A DNA stretch of 64,000 nt from an uncultured Candidatus Melainabacteria bacterium (GCA_934757255.1 CAKVLL010000006.1:1-64000), one strand, 5' to 3'. Positions 35,081-43,954 are shown, numbered from the stretch's first letter. The notes: generated by a model not told the origin, from the sequence alone. Made by a program: numbers and translations.

Positions 35081-36316
35081 TTATTCTTCTTCAGAACCTT
35101 CTTCAACTTCTTCTTGTTGAATATCTTCTTCATCAAGAGCTTGTTGATTCATTTCTTCTTCAATTTCCTCTTGAATTTCATCTGAATCAACTGTTCTTTC
35201 TTCATCTTCTACAGGTTCTTCTTCGTACTCATAGTTAGAATTTTTACGAGCTTCTTCGTCTTCCATTTGAGAAACGCTCTTAATATCAATTTTCCAACCT
35301 GTCAATCTGTGAGCAAGTCTTACGTTTTGACCTTCACGACCGATTGCTAAAGAAAGTTGATCATCAGGAACTACAACCAAAGCGTCTTTTGTTTCTTCAT
35401 CATCTGTCATAATATCAACTGAAACTACTCTTGCAGGAGAAATTGCGTTTACAATGTATTCAACAGGGTCCGGTGACCATCTAACGATATCTATTTTTTC
35501 GTTTTTCAATTCACCAACAATAGTTTGAATTCTTGATCCGCGAGGTCCTATACAAGCGCCAACTGAATCAACTTCAGGGTCATTTGACCAAACTGCAAGT
35601 TTTGTTCTGAAGCCTGCTTCACGAGCGATTGATTTAATTTCTACAATACCATCTTCAATTTCAGGAACTTCAAGCTCGAACAATTCCTTAACGATTTCAG
35701 GATGTGCGTGAGAAACAATAACTTGCGGAAGTCTGCTTGTTTCTTTTACGTTAAGAACAAATACTCTGATTCTGTTACCAGGTTTATAGTATTCACGAGG
35801 AATTTGTTCTTTTTGAGGCATGATAGCATCAGTTTTGCCTATATTAACGATAACATTTCTATTTTCAACTCTTTGAATAATACCGGTTACCAAAGTACCT
35901 TTCTTTTCTAAGAATTCGTTTAAGATATTGTTTCTTTCTGCATCTCTGATTCTTTGAGTGATAACTTGTTTTGCAGATTGAGCAGCGATACGTCCGAATT
36001 GTTCAGGTGTAACTTCAATCTTAACTTCGTCATCAACTTCAACTTCATCATCAATTTCTTGAGCTTCTTCCAATGAAATTTGAGTATCCGGATCTTCAAC
36101 TTCTTCTACAACTGTTTTTGTACTGAATACACCAATTTCGCCGGTTTGTTCATCTAAAATTGCTTCTATATTAGCAGCTTCTTTTACGTGCATGTGTTTT
36201 TTGTAAGCAGCTACCATTGCATCGCATAATGACGCAATAAGAACTTCTTTAGAAATTCCGCGTTCTCTTTCAAGTTCTTCGCAAGCTTCAAATAATGCTG
36301 TTCCGATTTTAATCAT
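35081..36316 (-). CDS. nusA: Transcription termination/antitermination factor NusA
   Basis: Start at 36316 (MIKIGTALFEACEELERERG, 411 aa), with AAAAGGAGAA before the ATG; the longer frame to 36388 would run through an inserted repeat arm. RNA polymerase-binding N-domain (1-125), S1 domain (~135-200, GTLVTGIIQRVENRNVIVNIG), KH1 and KH2 (ACIGPRGSRIQTIVGEL, LAIGREGQNVRLAHRL). The C-terminus is a long acidic tail rich in Glu (last ~60 residues) in place of the Proteobacterial acidic repeats. It normally sits directly after rimP; here a foreign gene separates them. Confidence 0.95.
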   Translation of the reverse strand: MIKIGTALFEACEELERERGISKEVLIASLCDAMVAAYKKHMHVKEAANIEAILDEQTGEIGVFSTKTVVEEVEDPDTQISLEEAQEIDDEVEVDDEVKIEVTPEQFGRIAAQSAKQVITQRIRDAERNNILNEFLEKKGTLVTGIIQRVENRNVIVNIGKTDAIMPQKEQIPREYYKPGNRIRVFVLNVKETSRLPQVIVSHAHPEIVKELFELEVPEIEDGIVEIKSIAREAGFRTKLAVWSNDPEVDSVGACIGPRGSRIQTIVGELKNEKIDIVRWSPDPVEYIVNAISPARVVSVDIMTDDEETKDALVVVPDDQLSLAIGREGQNVRLAHRLTGWKIDIKSVSQMEDEEARKNSNYEYEEEPVEDEERTVDSDEIQEEIEEEMNQQALDEEDIQQEEVEEGSEEE

Positions 36317-36331
36317 GTTTTTCTCCTTTTT

Positions 36332-36824
36332 GAGGGAATAAGGTAATAGGGCAATGATGGAATAAGTGGTTATATTCGCTATGCTCATTATTGTTCTATT
36401 ATTCTTATCTCCATTTATTTGTTATTATTTACTTTTTCTAAAAAATATTTTCTTAGTCCGCTTATTAATGCATTTACCTTTTTAATCTGTTCATCTTCAA
36501 TTTTGTAATTTTCTATATAATTTAACTCTTGTGCAATTGTTAATTGTGTATCTAATTCTGCTAAGGAGCCTAAAGCTATATCAATAAATCTTATAGTTTC
36601 TTTAGCAGTTGCTCTTGCATTACCTTCTGCAATATTAGATGGAACAGAAATAATCGCTCGTCTTATTTGGGATGTTAATCCATAGAGTTCCTGGTTGGGG
36701 AAATCATTAGTTAATTTATAAACTAATTTCACAAGTTTTATAGATTCTTTCCAAGCTTCCAAATCTTTATGAAACATAATTTAAAACCTCTTATTCCCTT
36801 ATTGCCTTATTACCCTATTCCCTT
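36332..36824 (-). mobile_element. IVS-like element: inverted repeats around a four-helix-bundle gene
   Basis: Left arm 36332-36369 (GAGGGAATAAGGTAATAGGG...) and right arm 36787-36824 (...CCTTATTACCCTATTCCCTT) are inverted copies, about 31 of 38 bases matching. Between them lies one gene. The right arm ends at the base before the rimP stop codon and the left arm lies just upstream of the nusA ribosome site. An empty pair of the same arms occurs at 42867-42989. Confidence 0.7.
36415..36777 (-). CDS. Four-helix-bundle protein, 23S rRNA IVS (S23) family
   Basis: 120 residues. MFHKDLEAWKESIKLVKLVY, ELYGLTSQIRRAIISVPSNI, AEGNARATAKETIRFIDIAL and GSLAELDTQLTIAQEL are typical of the family first found as ORFs in intervening sequences of 23S rRNA and related to the Avd protein of diversity-generating retroelements. 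Members form pentameric barrels and bind nucleic acid. Here the gene lies in a rimP-nusA operon inside 38-bp inverted repeats, not in rRNA. No reverse transcriptase is nearby. Confidence 0.92.
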   Translation of the reverse strand: MFHKDLEAWKESIKLVKLVYKLTNDFPNQELYGLTSQIRRAIISVPSNIAEGNARATAKETIRFIDIALGSLAELDTQLTIAQELNYIENYKIEDEQIKKVNALISGLRKYFLEKVNNNK

Positions 36825-37307
36825 TTAATCAATATATAATTTCGCAGATTGTATGTTTTCTTTTGAAATTTGTAACTCGGTTCCATCGTCGAATCGGAAG
36901 AATTTTAATCCTTTATTGTCATCCCAATCTAAGATTTCGCCTTTGAATATTTTTTCTGTTTCCCCTTCTAAAGGCTGTTTTAACTTTAAACTAATTCTTC
37001 TGCCTTTGAATATTAAAAATTCTTTATCTGATTTGAATTTTCTTTCTAATCCCGGTGAAGATACTTCCAAATAGTATTTTACAGGAATAAGTTCGTCCAA
37101 AAAATCATTCAGGCTTCTTGTTACGTTTTCACAATCATCAAGCGTAATATCTTTTTCGTAAGAATACAAATAAATTCTCAAAAACCACTTGTGATTTTCT
37201 TTCACAAATTCAATTTCAATAGGAATAAGGTTGTAACGCATTGCTGTATTTTCAATAAGCGGTGTAATTTTTTCTAAGACTTCAAATCTGTTTACATCTT
37301 GCTTCAT
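36825..37307 (-). CDS. rimP: Ribosome maturation factor RimP
   Basis: 160 residues, full length. Words typical of the family: RYNLIPIEIEFVKENHKWFLRIYL with DITLDDCENVTRSLNDFLDE and YYLEVSSPGLERKF. RimP assists 30S maturation. It is the first gene of the rimP-nusA unit. Its stop codon directly abuts the right arm of the inserted element, which suggests the insertion landed between the two genes without breaking either. Confidence 0.94.
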   Translation of the reverse strand: MKQDVNRFEVLEKITPLIENTAMRYNLIPIEIEFVKENHKWFLRIYLYSYEKDITLDDCENVTRSLNDFLDELIPVKYYLEVSSPGLERKFKSDKEFLIFKGRRISLKLKQPLEGETEKIFKGEILDWDDNKGLKFFRFDDGTELQISKENIQSAKLYID

Positions 37308-37352
37308 AACACTCCTTCCTTTTGTTTTGAGAATATTTTTTATTCTCCTAAT

Positions 37353-37385
37353 AAAAAAAGAACGGAAATTGTACCGTTCTTTTTC
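37353..37385 (-). terminator. Rho-independent terminator
   Basis: On the minus strand AGAACGGTACAATTTCCGTTCT is followed by seven T. It ends transcription from the 104-aa gene before rimP. Confidence 0.85.
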
Positions 37386-37443
37386 TAAGAAACTATTTAC
37401 ATTTTGAGTATATCAAAAATTTCTAATTTTGTAAATCTTAATA

Positions 37444-37758
37444 TTAAGGTTTATGAAGTGTTTTTACAATTACTTGAACTATTTTTCCTAGCGCAAGCAT
37501 AATCGGACTTGCAAATGGTATTGGCGTTAACAATCCAACAGCTCCGGCTATTATTGGTAAATCATCTATTGTCGTTTCTTTCTTCAATTTTTTACCAATA
37601 CCTTTTGATACATTTAATATAGTGGCAACTTCGCATTGCTTGTGAACTTTAGATGTGCGCATACCAATATCGAAACCATTTTTACTGGCTTTTGTTAAAC
37701 GTTTAGATGTTGATTCTATATTTTGGCATGTATTTGTTATAACAGGTAAAATCTTCAT
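37444..37758 (-). CDS. Small hypothetical protein with hydrophobic C-terminus
   Basis: 104 residues from ATG at 37758 (MKILPVITNTCQNIESTSKR). The frame extends to 37845, but that extension would overlap the divergent lysS start. A basic middle (GKKLKKE) is followed by a hydrophobic hairpin (DLPIIAGAVGLLTPIPFASP, IMLALGKIVQVIVKTL). The MKILPV start resembles the MKIQxI group seen at 20468 and 22698. No strong ribosome site. A strong terminator follows. Function unknown. Confidence 0.55.
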   Translation of the reverse strand: MKILPVITNTCQNIESTSKRLTKASKNGFDIGMRTSKVHKQCEVATILNVSKGIGKKLKKETTIDDLPIIAGAVGLLTPIPFASPIMLALGKIVQVIVKTLHKP

Positions 37759-37829
37759 ACATCTATTTTTACACAAAAATTTTTCATGGTAAAATTTAAT
37801 TACAGTATTCTTAAAAAGAGGAAAAAGAA

Positions 37830-39365
37830 ATGACACAACAAACAAAAGAGCCTATTTCGGCAAAAGAAACTATAAGACAGACAAGAATTCAAAAGCTTGC
37901 TGAACTTGCAGATAAAGGTATTAATCCATATCCTTATGCGTTCGACAAAGACGCTGATGCTGCTGACTTGCAAGCTAAATACAAAGACCTTCCGGCAGGT
38001 GAAGAAACAGAAGATTTTTACTCAGTTGCAGGTCGTGTAATGGCAATCAGAAACTCAGGCATGTTTATCGACTTGATGGACGCAACCGGCAAAATCCAAA
38101 TTTTCTCACACAAAGAAAATATGGATCCTGAAATGGTTAAGACTCTAAAATTAGTTGATATCGGTGATATTTTAGGTTTTTACGGTTCAATCAGAAGAAC
38201 TCCGCGTGGAGAACTTTCTATCAAGGCTAAATCATTCAAAATGCTTTCAAAATCACTTCTTCCACTTCCTAACAAACAAATTAGTGAAGAAAAGTTAGAA
38301 CAATTGAAGGCTTATCATAACATGAACGATACAGAAACAAAGTACCGTCAAAGATATGTTGACTTGATTATGAACGAAAAAACAAGAGATACGTTCAGAA
38401 AAAGAAGTTTGATTATCCAAAAAGTTAGAGAATATTTAACAAAACAAGGATTTATTGAAGTTGAAACTCCAATGTTACACACTCAAGCATCAGGTGCGAA
38501 TGCAAGACCATTCATCACTCACCATAATGCTTTAGACATGGATTTAACTTTAAGAATCGCACCTGAACTTCACTTGAAAAGATTAATGGTTGGCGGTTTA
38601 AGCGAAAAAATCTTTGAACTTTCAAGATGTTTCCGTAATGAAGGTATCGATACTCGTCACAACCCTGAATTTACAATGATTGAACTTTACCAATCTTACG
38701 TAGATTATAACGAAATGATGGTATTGACTGAAAATCTTGTAGCTTATGTTGCTCAAGAAGTTTTAGGAACAATGAAAATTCAATACGGCGAAAATGAAAT
38801 AGATTTGACTCCGCCTTGGGATAGAAAGACTATGTTAGGTTCTATTAAGGAATTTACAGGCATTGATTTCGGCGAATTCTTTACGGCGAAAGAAGCTTAT
38901 GAAAAAGCAAAAGCTTTACATATTGAAGTAGATGAAGAAATGAACTGGGGTCAAATTGTTGAAGCTGTATTTGAAGCAACAGTTGAACCAACTCTAATTC
39001 AACCTTGCCACATCATCGATTATCCTCGTGAAATTTCACCTTTAGCAAAAGTTCACAGAGATAATGACAGATTGACAGAACGTTTTGAAACCAGAGTTAA
39101 CGGTTGGGAAATTGCAAACGCATTTTCAGAATTAACTGATCCAATCGACCAAAGACACAGATTTGAAGCACAAGCTTTAGCTAAAGCTAACGGCGACGAA
39201 GAAGCAATGTCTTATGACGAAGACTATATTAACGCTCTTGAATACGGTTTAGCACCTACAGGCGGCATGGGAATGGGAATTGATAGATTAGTTATGTTAT
39301 TAACTAATTCTCCTACAATTCGTGACGTTATTGCATTCCCTACTTTGAAAAAGCTAGAAAACTAA
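37830..39365 (+). CDS. lysS: Lysyl-tRNA synthetase, class II
   Basis: 511 residues. An OB-fold anticodon-binding domain (~60-160, VAGRVMAIRNSGMFIDLMD) is followed by class II catalytic motifs: motif 2 FRNEGIDTRHNPEFTMIELY and motif 3 GLAPTGGMGMGIDRLVML. It charges tRNA-Lys, one copy of which (UUU) lies at 56637. AAGAGGAAAAAGAA precedes the ATG. Single-gene unit with its own terminator. Confidence 0.97.
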   Translation: MTQQTKEPISAKETIRQTRIQKLAELADKGINPYPYAFDKDADAADLQAKYKDLPAGEETEDFYSVAGRVMAIRNSGMFIDLMDATGKIQIFSHKENMDPEMVKTLKLVDIGDILGFYGSIRRTPRGELSIKAKSFKMLSKSLLPLPNKQISEEKLEQLKAYHNMNDTETKYRQRYVDLIMNEKTRDTFRKRSLIIQKVREYLTKQGFIEVETPMLHTQASGANARPFITHHNALDMDLTLRIAPELHLKRLMVGGLSEKIFELSRCFRNEGIDTRHNPEFTMIELYQSYVDYNEMMVLTENLVAYVAQEVLGTMKIQYGENEIDLTPPWDRKTMLGSIKEFTGIDFGEFFTAKEAYEKAKALHIEVDEEMNWGQIVEAVFEATVEPTLIQPCHIIDYPREISPLAKVHRDNDRLTERFETRVNGWEIANAFSELTDPIDQRHRFEAQALAKANGDEEAMSYDEDYINALEYGLAPTGGMGMGIDRLVMLLTNSPTIRDVIAFPTLKKLEN

Positions 39366-39379
39366 AGATTATTTTTATA

Positions 39380-39420
39380 AAAAAGTTCTTGTTGAGTTTT
39401 ATATCAACAAGAACTTTTTT
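39380..39420 (+). terminator. Terminator after lysS
   Basis: AAAGTTCTTGTTGA pairs with TCAACAAGAACTTT, followed by T-run. Confidence 0.92.
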
Positions 39421-39424
39421 GTTG

Positions 39425-39850
39425 TTAATGGAGCAAAAAATAGATGATAGCGCGCCGCGAGCGTTTTTTAGCGAGCGTAAAAGTGCAAGCTTTGCTTGCT
39501 GTCTTGGATTATTCGGACGAGCACAACATTCCAATAACAACAAATCCTTACGGATTTTACTTGTTATTTCCATGTTAGTTGCTCTTACGGGCTTGCTCGC
39601 TCACGCTCGACATCGCCCTACCGAAAATCCGCTACATCCATTTAAACCACAACCGCAAGGTTGTAGAAAACAGCGCGTAGTTTCTTTTCTTTTGCTTCGT
39701 TTTCTTTTCTTTAATCGTGAAAAAGAAAAGAAAATGAAGAATTATTTTGAAATAAAATAAGCTTCTGAGAATAGTTGATGATTAAGCAGAGCTTGCACTC
39801 TAGTGCTCACTATCATAGCTAATCACAACACGTTCGCGGCAGTCGTTCAT
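39425..39850 (+). repeat. Dispersed repeat mosaic, family 2 copy B
   Basis: The lysS-ruvB gap (39366-39929) has no credible gene. The core 39506-39631 (AACAACAAATCCTTACGGAT...) is the reverse complement of 9989-10096. The stretch 39785-39848 (GCAGAGCTTGC, CACGTTCGCGGC) repeats 9873-9939 in direct orientation. A T/C-rich tract with internal complementarity (TTTCTTTTCTTTTG ... GAAAAAGAAAAGAAAA) lies at 39680-39735. The mosaic order suggests rearrangement. Confidence 0.8.
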
Positions 39851-39929
39851 TTGAAGAAAAAAATTTATTATTGACAGTAGTACTTTATTAGGCGTGTAAA
39901 TAAAAACAAATTTATGCTAAAATTTAATC

Positions 39930-40997
39930 ATGGCTATAATTTCAGATGACGCAGAATTTAATAAAAAAACGACAAAAAAGAATCCAATTATTAAACCTGA
40001 AATAATTGAATATGATAATACATTCGAAAGTTCAATAAGACCAAAAGATTTTGATAGTTATATTGGACAAAGCGCGTTAAAAGAAACGCTAAAAATCACG
40101 CTTGAAGCCGCTAAAAAACGCGGAAAACCTTTAGACCATCTTTTATTCTACGGTCCTCCGGGGTTAGGTAAAACAACAATTGCCGGTGTTATTGCAGCTC
40201 AAATGGGTGCAGAAATTCGAATAACATCAGCTCCAGCGCTTGAACGTCCACGCGATATAATTGGAATTTTAATGTCATTAAAAGGCGGCGAAATTCTTTT
40301 TATTGATGAAATTCATCGTCTTAATAAAGTAGCAGAAGAAATTCTTTATCCGGCAATGGAAGATTTTACGCTTGACATGACAACCGGTAAAAGTCAAACT
40401 GCAAAAACTTTAAGAGTACCACTGCCAAAGTTTACGCTAATTGGTGCAACAACGAAGGCAGGAGAACTTTCCAGCCCATTGCGTGACAGATTTGGGATGA
40501 TTCACCGTCTTGAATTTTATACAGTAGATGAACTTGCGGCCGTTGTTATGCGTACTGCGAAGATTTTGGAAGTTGAAGTAACAGAAGAAGGCGCAAGTGC
40601 TATTGCAATGCGTTCTCGCGGCACGCCTAGAATTGCAAACAGACTAGTAAAGCGTGTTTCAGATTTTGCAATTGTTAAATACGATGGCGTGATAAATAAA
40701 GAGGTTGCAAATGAATCCTTAGATATTTTAAAAATCGACGAGTTTGGTTTGGATAATACTGATAGAGCCTTATTGAACTTGATCATTGAAAAATACGACG
40801 GAGGTCCTGTTGGTATTGAAACTATTGCTGCGGCTCTAAGTGAGGACGTCAGAACTATTGAAGATGTATGTGAGCCTTACTTGTTACAAGCCGGTCTTTT
40901 ACAGAGAACTCCTCGCGGAAGAAAAGTTTCTCCGGAAGGCTATAGACATTTGGGTTTAAAAATTCCCTCTGAGCAAAAATCATTATTTTTTAATTAA
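39930..40997 (+). CDS. ruvB: Holliday junction branch-migration helicase RuvB
   Basis: 355 residues. RPKDFDSYIGQSALKETL, Walker A GPPGLGKTTIAG (~75), LERPRDIIGIL, Walker B ILFIDEIHRLN, sensor TLIGATTKAGELSSPLRDRFG and the C-terminal winged helix (GPVGIETIAAALSEDVRTIE). It drives branch migration as a hexamer with RuvA; ruvA and ruvC are not adjacent. The start codon has no strong ribosome site and lies after the family 2 repeat. Confidence 0.97.
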   Translation: MAIISDDAEFNKKTTKKNPIIKPEIIEYDNTFESSIRPKDFDSYIGQSALKETLKITLEAAKKRGKPLDHLLFYGPPGLGKTTIAGVIAAQMGAEIRITSAPALERPRDIIGILMSLKGGEILFIDEIHRLNKVAEEILYPAMEDFTLDMTTGKSQTAKTLRVPLPKFTLIGATTKAGELSSPLRDRFGMIHRLEFYTVDELAAVVMRTAKILEVEVTEEGASAIAMRSRGTPRIANRLVKRVSDFAIVKYDGVINKEVANESLDILKIDEFGLDNTDRALLNLIIEKYDGGPVGIETIAAALSEDVRTIEDVCEPYLLQAGLLQRTPRGRKVSPEGYRHLGLKIPSEQKSLFFN

Positions 40998-41030
40998 AAA
41001 AAATCGGTTCAAAAATGAACCGATTTTTTT
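40996..41030. terminator. Bidirectional terminator between ruvB and secY
   Basis: AAAAAATCGGTTCA pairs with TGAACCGATTTTTT. Confidence 0.9.
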
Positions 41031-41045
41031 ATAAATATTTAACCA

Positions 41046-42395
41046 CTAATCCTTCAAGAATGTTTCATAATTTCTTGCAAGCAAATGCGTTTTAACTTGG
41101 TTAATCAAATCGAGCGCAACACCAACCATGATGATTAAAGAAGTAGCACCGATACCTTGAAGAGTTGTAATCTTAGTTATATAACTTGCAAACGCAGGTA
41201 CTAGAGCAATTATACCTAAGCCCATTGCACCAATGAAAGTAGTTTTTGTTAAGATTTTATCCAATGCTTCAGCAGTCGGTCTTCCCGGTTTAATACCCGG
41301 AATTGATGAACCGTATTTTTTAAGGTTATCAGCAATTTCTTTTGGTTGCATATTTGGCATGATTGATGCATAGAAGAATGTCAACACAACAATCATTGCA
41401 AAATAAATTGCATAATATGTTAAACCACTTGGATTGAAGATTTTGTTTAACATTAAAACTACATCTTGAACCCAACCTGCAGGCAAATTAGCTTGTCCAA
41501 CCAAACTCAAAATAGTTGATGGGAACAATAAGATTGCTACTGCAAAGATAATTGGCATAACTCCACCTGGGTTAAGTTTGAACGGAATAAAAGTATTTAC
41601 TCCACCATAAACTTTGTTGCCAACCTGTCTTTTAGGATTAACGATAATAACCTTACGAATTGCTTCTTGCATTACAACAATGAAAATCATTGTAACAAAG
41701 AAGATTGCAAGCAATAAAATCAAGCCCCACATAAGAGCTGAATCATTCGAAACCATTTGCGCTGTTCTTGATGAGTAAAGCGGAATACCTGACAAGATAC
41801 CAACAAAGATGATTAAAGAACCACCGTTACCGATACCTTTTTCTGTGATTAATTCAGACATCCACATTACAAGAACAGAGCCTGCTGTTAATGATACAAC
41901 TGCAGAGATGTAAAACATAATATGACTTACACCTGCTGTAATCGCGCCAGGAAGATGAGCCATATAACCCATAAAGATTACGGCTTGGAAAACTGCCAAT
42001 ACAACAGTAAATAATCTTGTGTATTGAGAAAGTTTTCTTCTGCCGGCTTCGCCGTCTTCCTTCTGTAATTTTTCCAATGCAGGAATAATTACAGCCATTA
42101 ATTGCATAATGATTGATGAAGTAATATATGGTCCGATACCTAGTGCAAATATTGAAACTTTACCCAACGCACCACCGGTAAACAAGTCCAAGAAACCTAA
42201 GATGTTGTTACCTGACGCGATGTTTGCAAAAATTTCGTTATTAATACCATATACCGGCAAATGGATACCAAAGCGGAACAGAACAAGCATACCGAAAGTG
42301 AAGATAAGTTTCTCTTTCAAGCCTGAAGCATTCCACATAGACATCAAATCTGCCGTTGTAGGCATTCTCATTCCGCCTGTTGTTCCTCTTACCAT
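41046..42395 (-). CDS. secY: Preprotein translocase subunit SecY
   Basis: 449 residues with ten membrane segments. Typical words: RFGIHLPVYGIN in TM1, GISPYI-like region as GIGPYITSSIIMQL, GIGNGGSLIIFVGI, and NPGGVMPIIFA. It is the channel of the Sec pathway. It follows rplO with a 1-bp overlap and ends the short rpsE-rpmD-rplO-secY cluster; adk, map and infA do not follow, and ruvB converges instead. Confidence 0.97.
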   Translation of the reverse strand: MVRGTTGGMRMPTTADLMSMWNASGLKEKLIFTFGMLVLFRFGIHLPVYGINNEIFANIASGNNILGFLDLFTGGALGKVSIFALGIGPYITSSIIMQLMAVIIPALEKLQKEDGEAGRRKLSQYTRLFTVVLAVFQAVIFMGYMAHLPGAITAGVSHIMFYISAVVSLTAGSVLVMWMSELITEKGIGNGGSLIIFVGILSGIPLYSSRTAQMVSNDSALMWGLILLLAIFFVTMIFIVVMQEAIRKVIIVNPKRQVGNKVYGGVNTFIPFKLNPGGVMPIIFAVAILLFPSTILSLVGQANLPAGWVQDVVLMLNKIFNPSGLTYYAIYFAMIVVLTFFYASIMPNMQPKEIADNLKKYGSSIPGIKPGRPTAEALDKILTKTTFIGAMGLGIIALVPAFASYITKITTLQGIGATSLIIMVGVALDLINQVKTHLLARNYETFLKD

Positions 42396-42844
42396 TATAC
42401 TAATTCAACCTTTCCGCCTGCTGCTTCGATTTTTTCTTTTGCTGATGGAGTTACGTAGTTAGCCTTAACAGTGATAGCTTTCTTGATTTCACCATTACCT
42501 AAAATTCTTAAACCATCGCAAGAAGGATGAGCTTTTCTAATTTCTTTCAAAGATTCCAAAGAAATTTCAGTAATTTCTAAATCAGCTAATCTGCCAACGT
42601 TAATTTGAGCATAATTACGTTGGTTGATGATTTGGAAACCTTTCAACTTAGGTAATCTTCTGTAAGCTGGCATTTGACCACCTTCAAAACCTCTTTTAGC
42701 AGTTCTGCCTGAACGTTGTCCTTCACCGTTATGACCGCGGCAAGATGTTTTACCGTGTCCTGAAGAACGACCACGTCCTACTCTTTTTGATTTGCCAGTT
42801 GAACCTTCAGCTGGTCTTAAATCTTCTAATGTTATGTTTGTCAT
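42395..42844 (-). CDS. rplO: 50S ribosomal protein L15
   Basis: 149 residues. TLEDLRPAEGSTGKSKRVGR, GRSSGHGKTSCRGHNGEGQR and GFEGGQMPAYRRLPKLKGF are diagnostic. AAAGGAAC precedes the ATG. Separated from rpmD by 151 bp that carry an inverted-repeat element, an unusual gap in this operon. Confidence 0.97.
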   Translation of the reverse strand: MTNITLEDLRPAEGSTGKSKRVGRGRSSGHGKTSCRGHNGEGQRSGRTAKRGFEGGQMPAYRRLPKLKGFQIINQRNYAQINVGRLADLEITEISLESLKEIRKAHPSCDGLRILGNGEIKKAITVKANYVTPSAKEKIEAAGGKVELV

Positions 42845-42866
42845 TTTTAGTTCCTTTCGTCATTAT

Positions 42867-42989
42867 AAGGGAATAAGGTAATAGGGGAATAAGTGAATAA
42901 GGTGTTTAAAATCTTAAATCTTGCAATGCGATAAATATTGATATTTAAAATCTCTTATTACCTTATTGCCTTATTACCTTATTCCCTTT
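42867..42989. repeat. Empty inverted-repeat element related to the rimP-nusA insertion
   Basis: Arms 42867-42902 (AAGGGAATAAGGTAATAGGG...) and 42952-42989 (...CCTTATTACCTTATTCCCTT) are inverted and match the arms around the IVS gene at 36332-36824. The 49 bp between them have no gene. It lies in the rpmD-rplO gap. Confidence 0.75.
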
Positions 42990-42995
42990 CAAATT

Positions 42996-43175
42996 TTATT
43001 CAACCACTTCTACAAGATGAGAAATCTTGTTAACCATACCCATGATTGTTGCACTGTCTTGGTGTTCAACAACTTGGTCAGTCTTTTTAAGACCCAAAGC
43101 TTGAGCAACTCTACGTTGAGCGTCAGAGCATCCGATTAAACTTCTTACAAGTTTGATTTTTATTTGTTTTGCCAT
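42996..43175 (-). CDS. rpmD: 50S ribosomal protein L30
   Basis: 59 residues: MAKQIKIKLVRSLIGCSDAQ, then RRVAQALGLKKTDQVVEH, ending ISHLVEVVE. Ribosome site AAAAGGAAATAAC lies before the ATG. It has the typical position between rpsE and rplO. As far as I recall, photosynthetic cyanobacteria lack L30, so its presence would separate this organism from them. Confidence 0.95.
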   Translation of the reverse strand: MAKQIKIKLVRSLIGCSDAQRRVAQALGLKKTDQVVEHQDSATIMGMVNKISHLVEVVE

Positions 43176-43321
43176 TGTTATTTCCTTTTTAATCTTATTT
43201 TTTTATCGGTGGGAACGCTTATTTCAAATTCATTGTTTAAAATTTAATTTTGTTAGAACGCTTTTCCCACCCTACGTTCTACTATTATTATTTCATTTCA
43301 AATCTGAATGAAAATAGCCGA

Positions 43322-43954
43322 CTAGTTTAATAATTCAGCCATTGTCAAGCCACGTTTTTTAGCAACTTCTGAGAATGGTCTTAATGATTTAAGAGCTTCT
43401 AAAGTAGCGTTAGCAGCGTTAAGAGGTGATTTTGAACCTAAAGATTTTGAAAGAATGTTTTCAATACCAGCAAGTTCAAGAACTGAACGAACAGCACCAC
43501 CTGCGATAATACCTGTACCTTGAGAAGCAGGTCTTAACATTACAGCACCTGCGCCGGAACGACCTTTGATTGGGTGTGGAATAGTTGTTTTGAAAATAGG
43601 CACTGTGATAAGATTTTTTCTACCATCAGCAATAGCTTTTTGAATAGCGATGATAACTTCAGCTGCCTTAGCACAACCAACACCAACTTGTCCTTTTTTG
43701 TTACCAACGATAACGATAGCTCTGAAGCTCAATTTTTTACCGCCCTTAACAACTTTTGTTACACGTCTGATTTGAACAACTTGTTCTGTCCATTCAGATT
43801 CAGGCTTAGATTCTTGAGTTTCAACTCTTTTCTTTCTGTTACGTTGTTTTTTTGCAGGAAGCTGTTCTACGTTTTCTTCTGCTACTGCTTCAGTTGCAGT
43901 AGTTTCTTCTACAACAGTTTCCTCAACTTGAGATTCGATTTTTTCTTCTGTCAT
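43322..43954 (-). CDS. rpsE: 30S ribosomal protein S5 with acidic N-terminal extension
   Basis: 210 residues versus ~165 usual. The core starts near residue 55 (WTEQVVQIRRVTKVVKGGKK) and holds GKKLSFRAIVIVGNKKGQVG, ARSVLELAGI-type AVRSVLELAGIENI and a normal end. The first ~50 residues are a Glu/Val/Thr-rich extension (MTEEKIESQVEETVVEETTA) followed by a basic patch (KKQRNRKKR). AAAGGT precedes the ATG. It heads the cluster: rplR and earlier spc genes are absent upstream. Confidence 0.95.
   Translation of the reverse strand: MTEEKIESQVEETVVEETTATEAVAEENVEQLPAKKQRNRKKRVETQESKPESEWTEQVVQIRRVTKVVKGGKKLSFRAIVIVGNKKGQVGVGCAKAAEVIIAIQKAIADGRKNLITVPIFKTTIPHPIKGRSGAGAVMLRPASQGTGIIAGGAVRSVLELAGIENILSKSLGSKSPLNAANATLEALKSLRPFSEVAKKRGLTMAELLN

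Noticed and set aside
36415..36777. Diversity-generating retroelement accessory gene (avd)
   Set aside because: The four-helix-bundle family is related to Avd, but no reverse transcriptase, template repeat or variable repeat lies nearby.
39389..39760. 123-aa plus-strand open frame between lysS and ruvB
   Set aside because: Begins inside the lysS terminator and runs through the family 2 repeat; no ribosome site.
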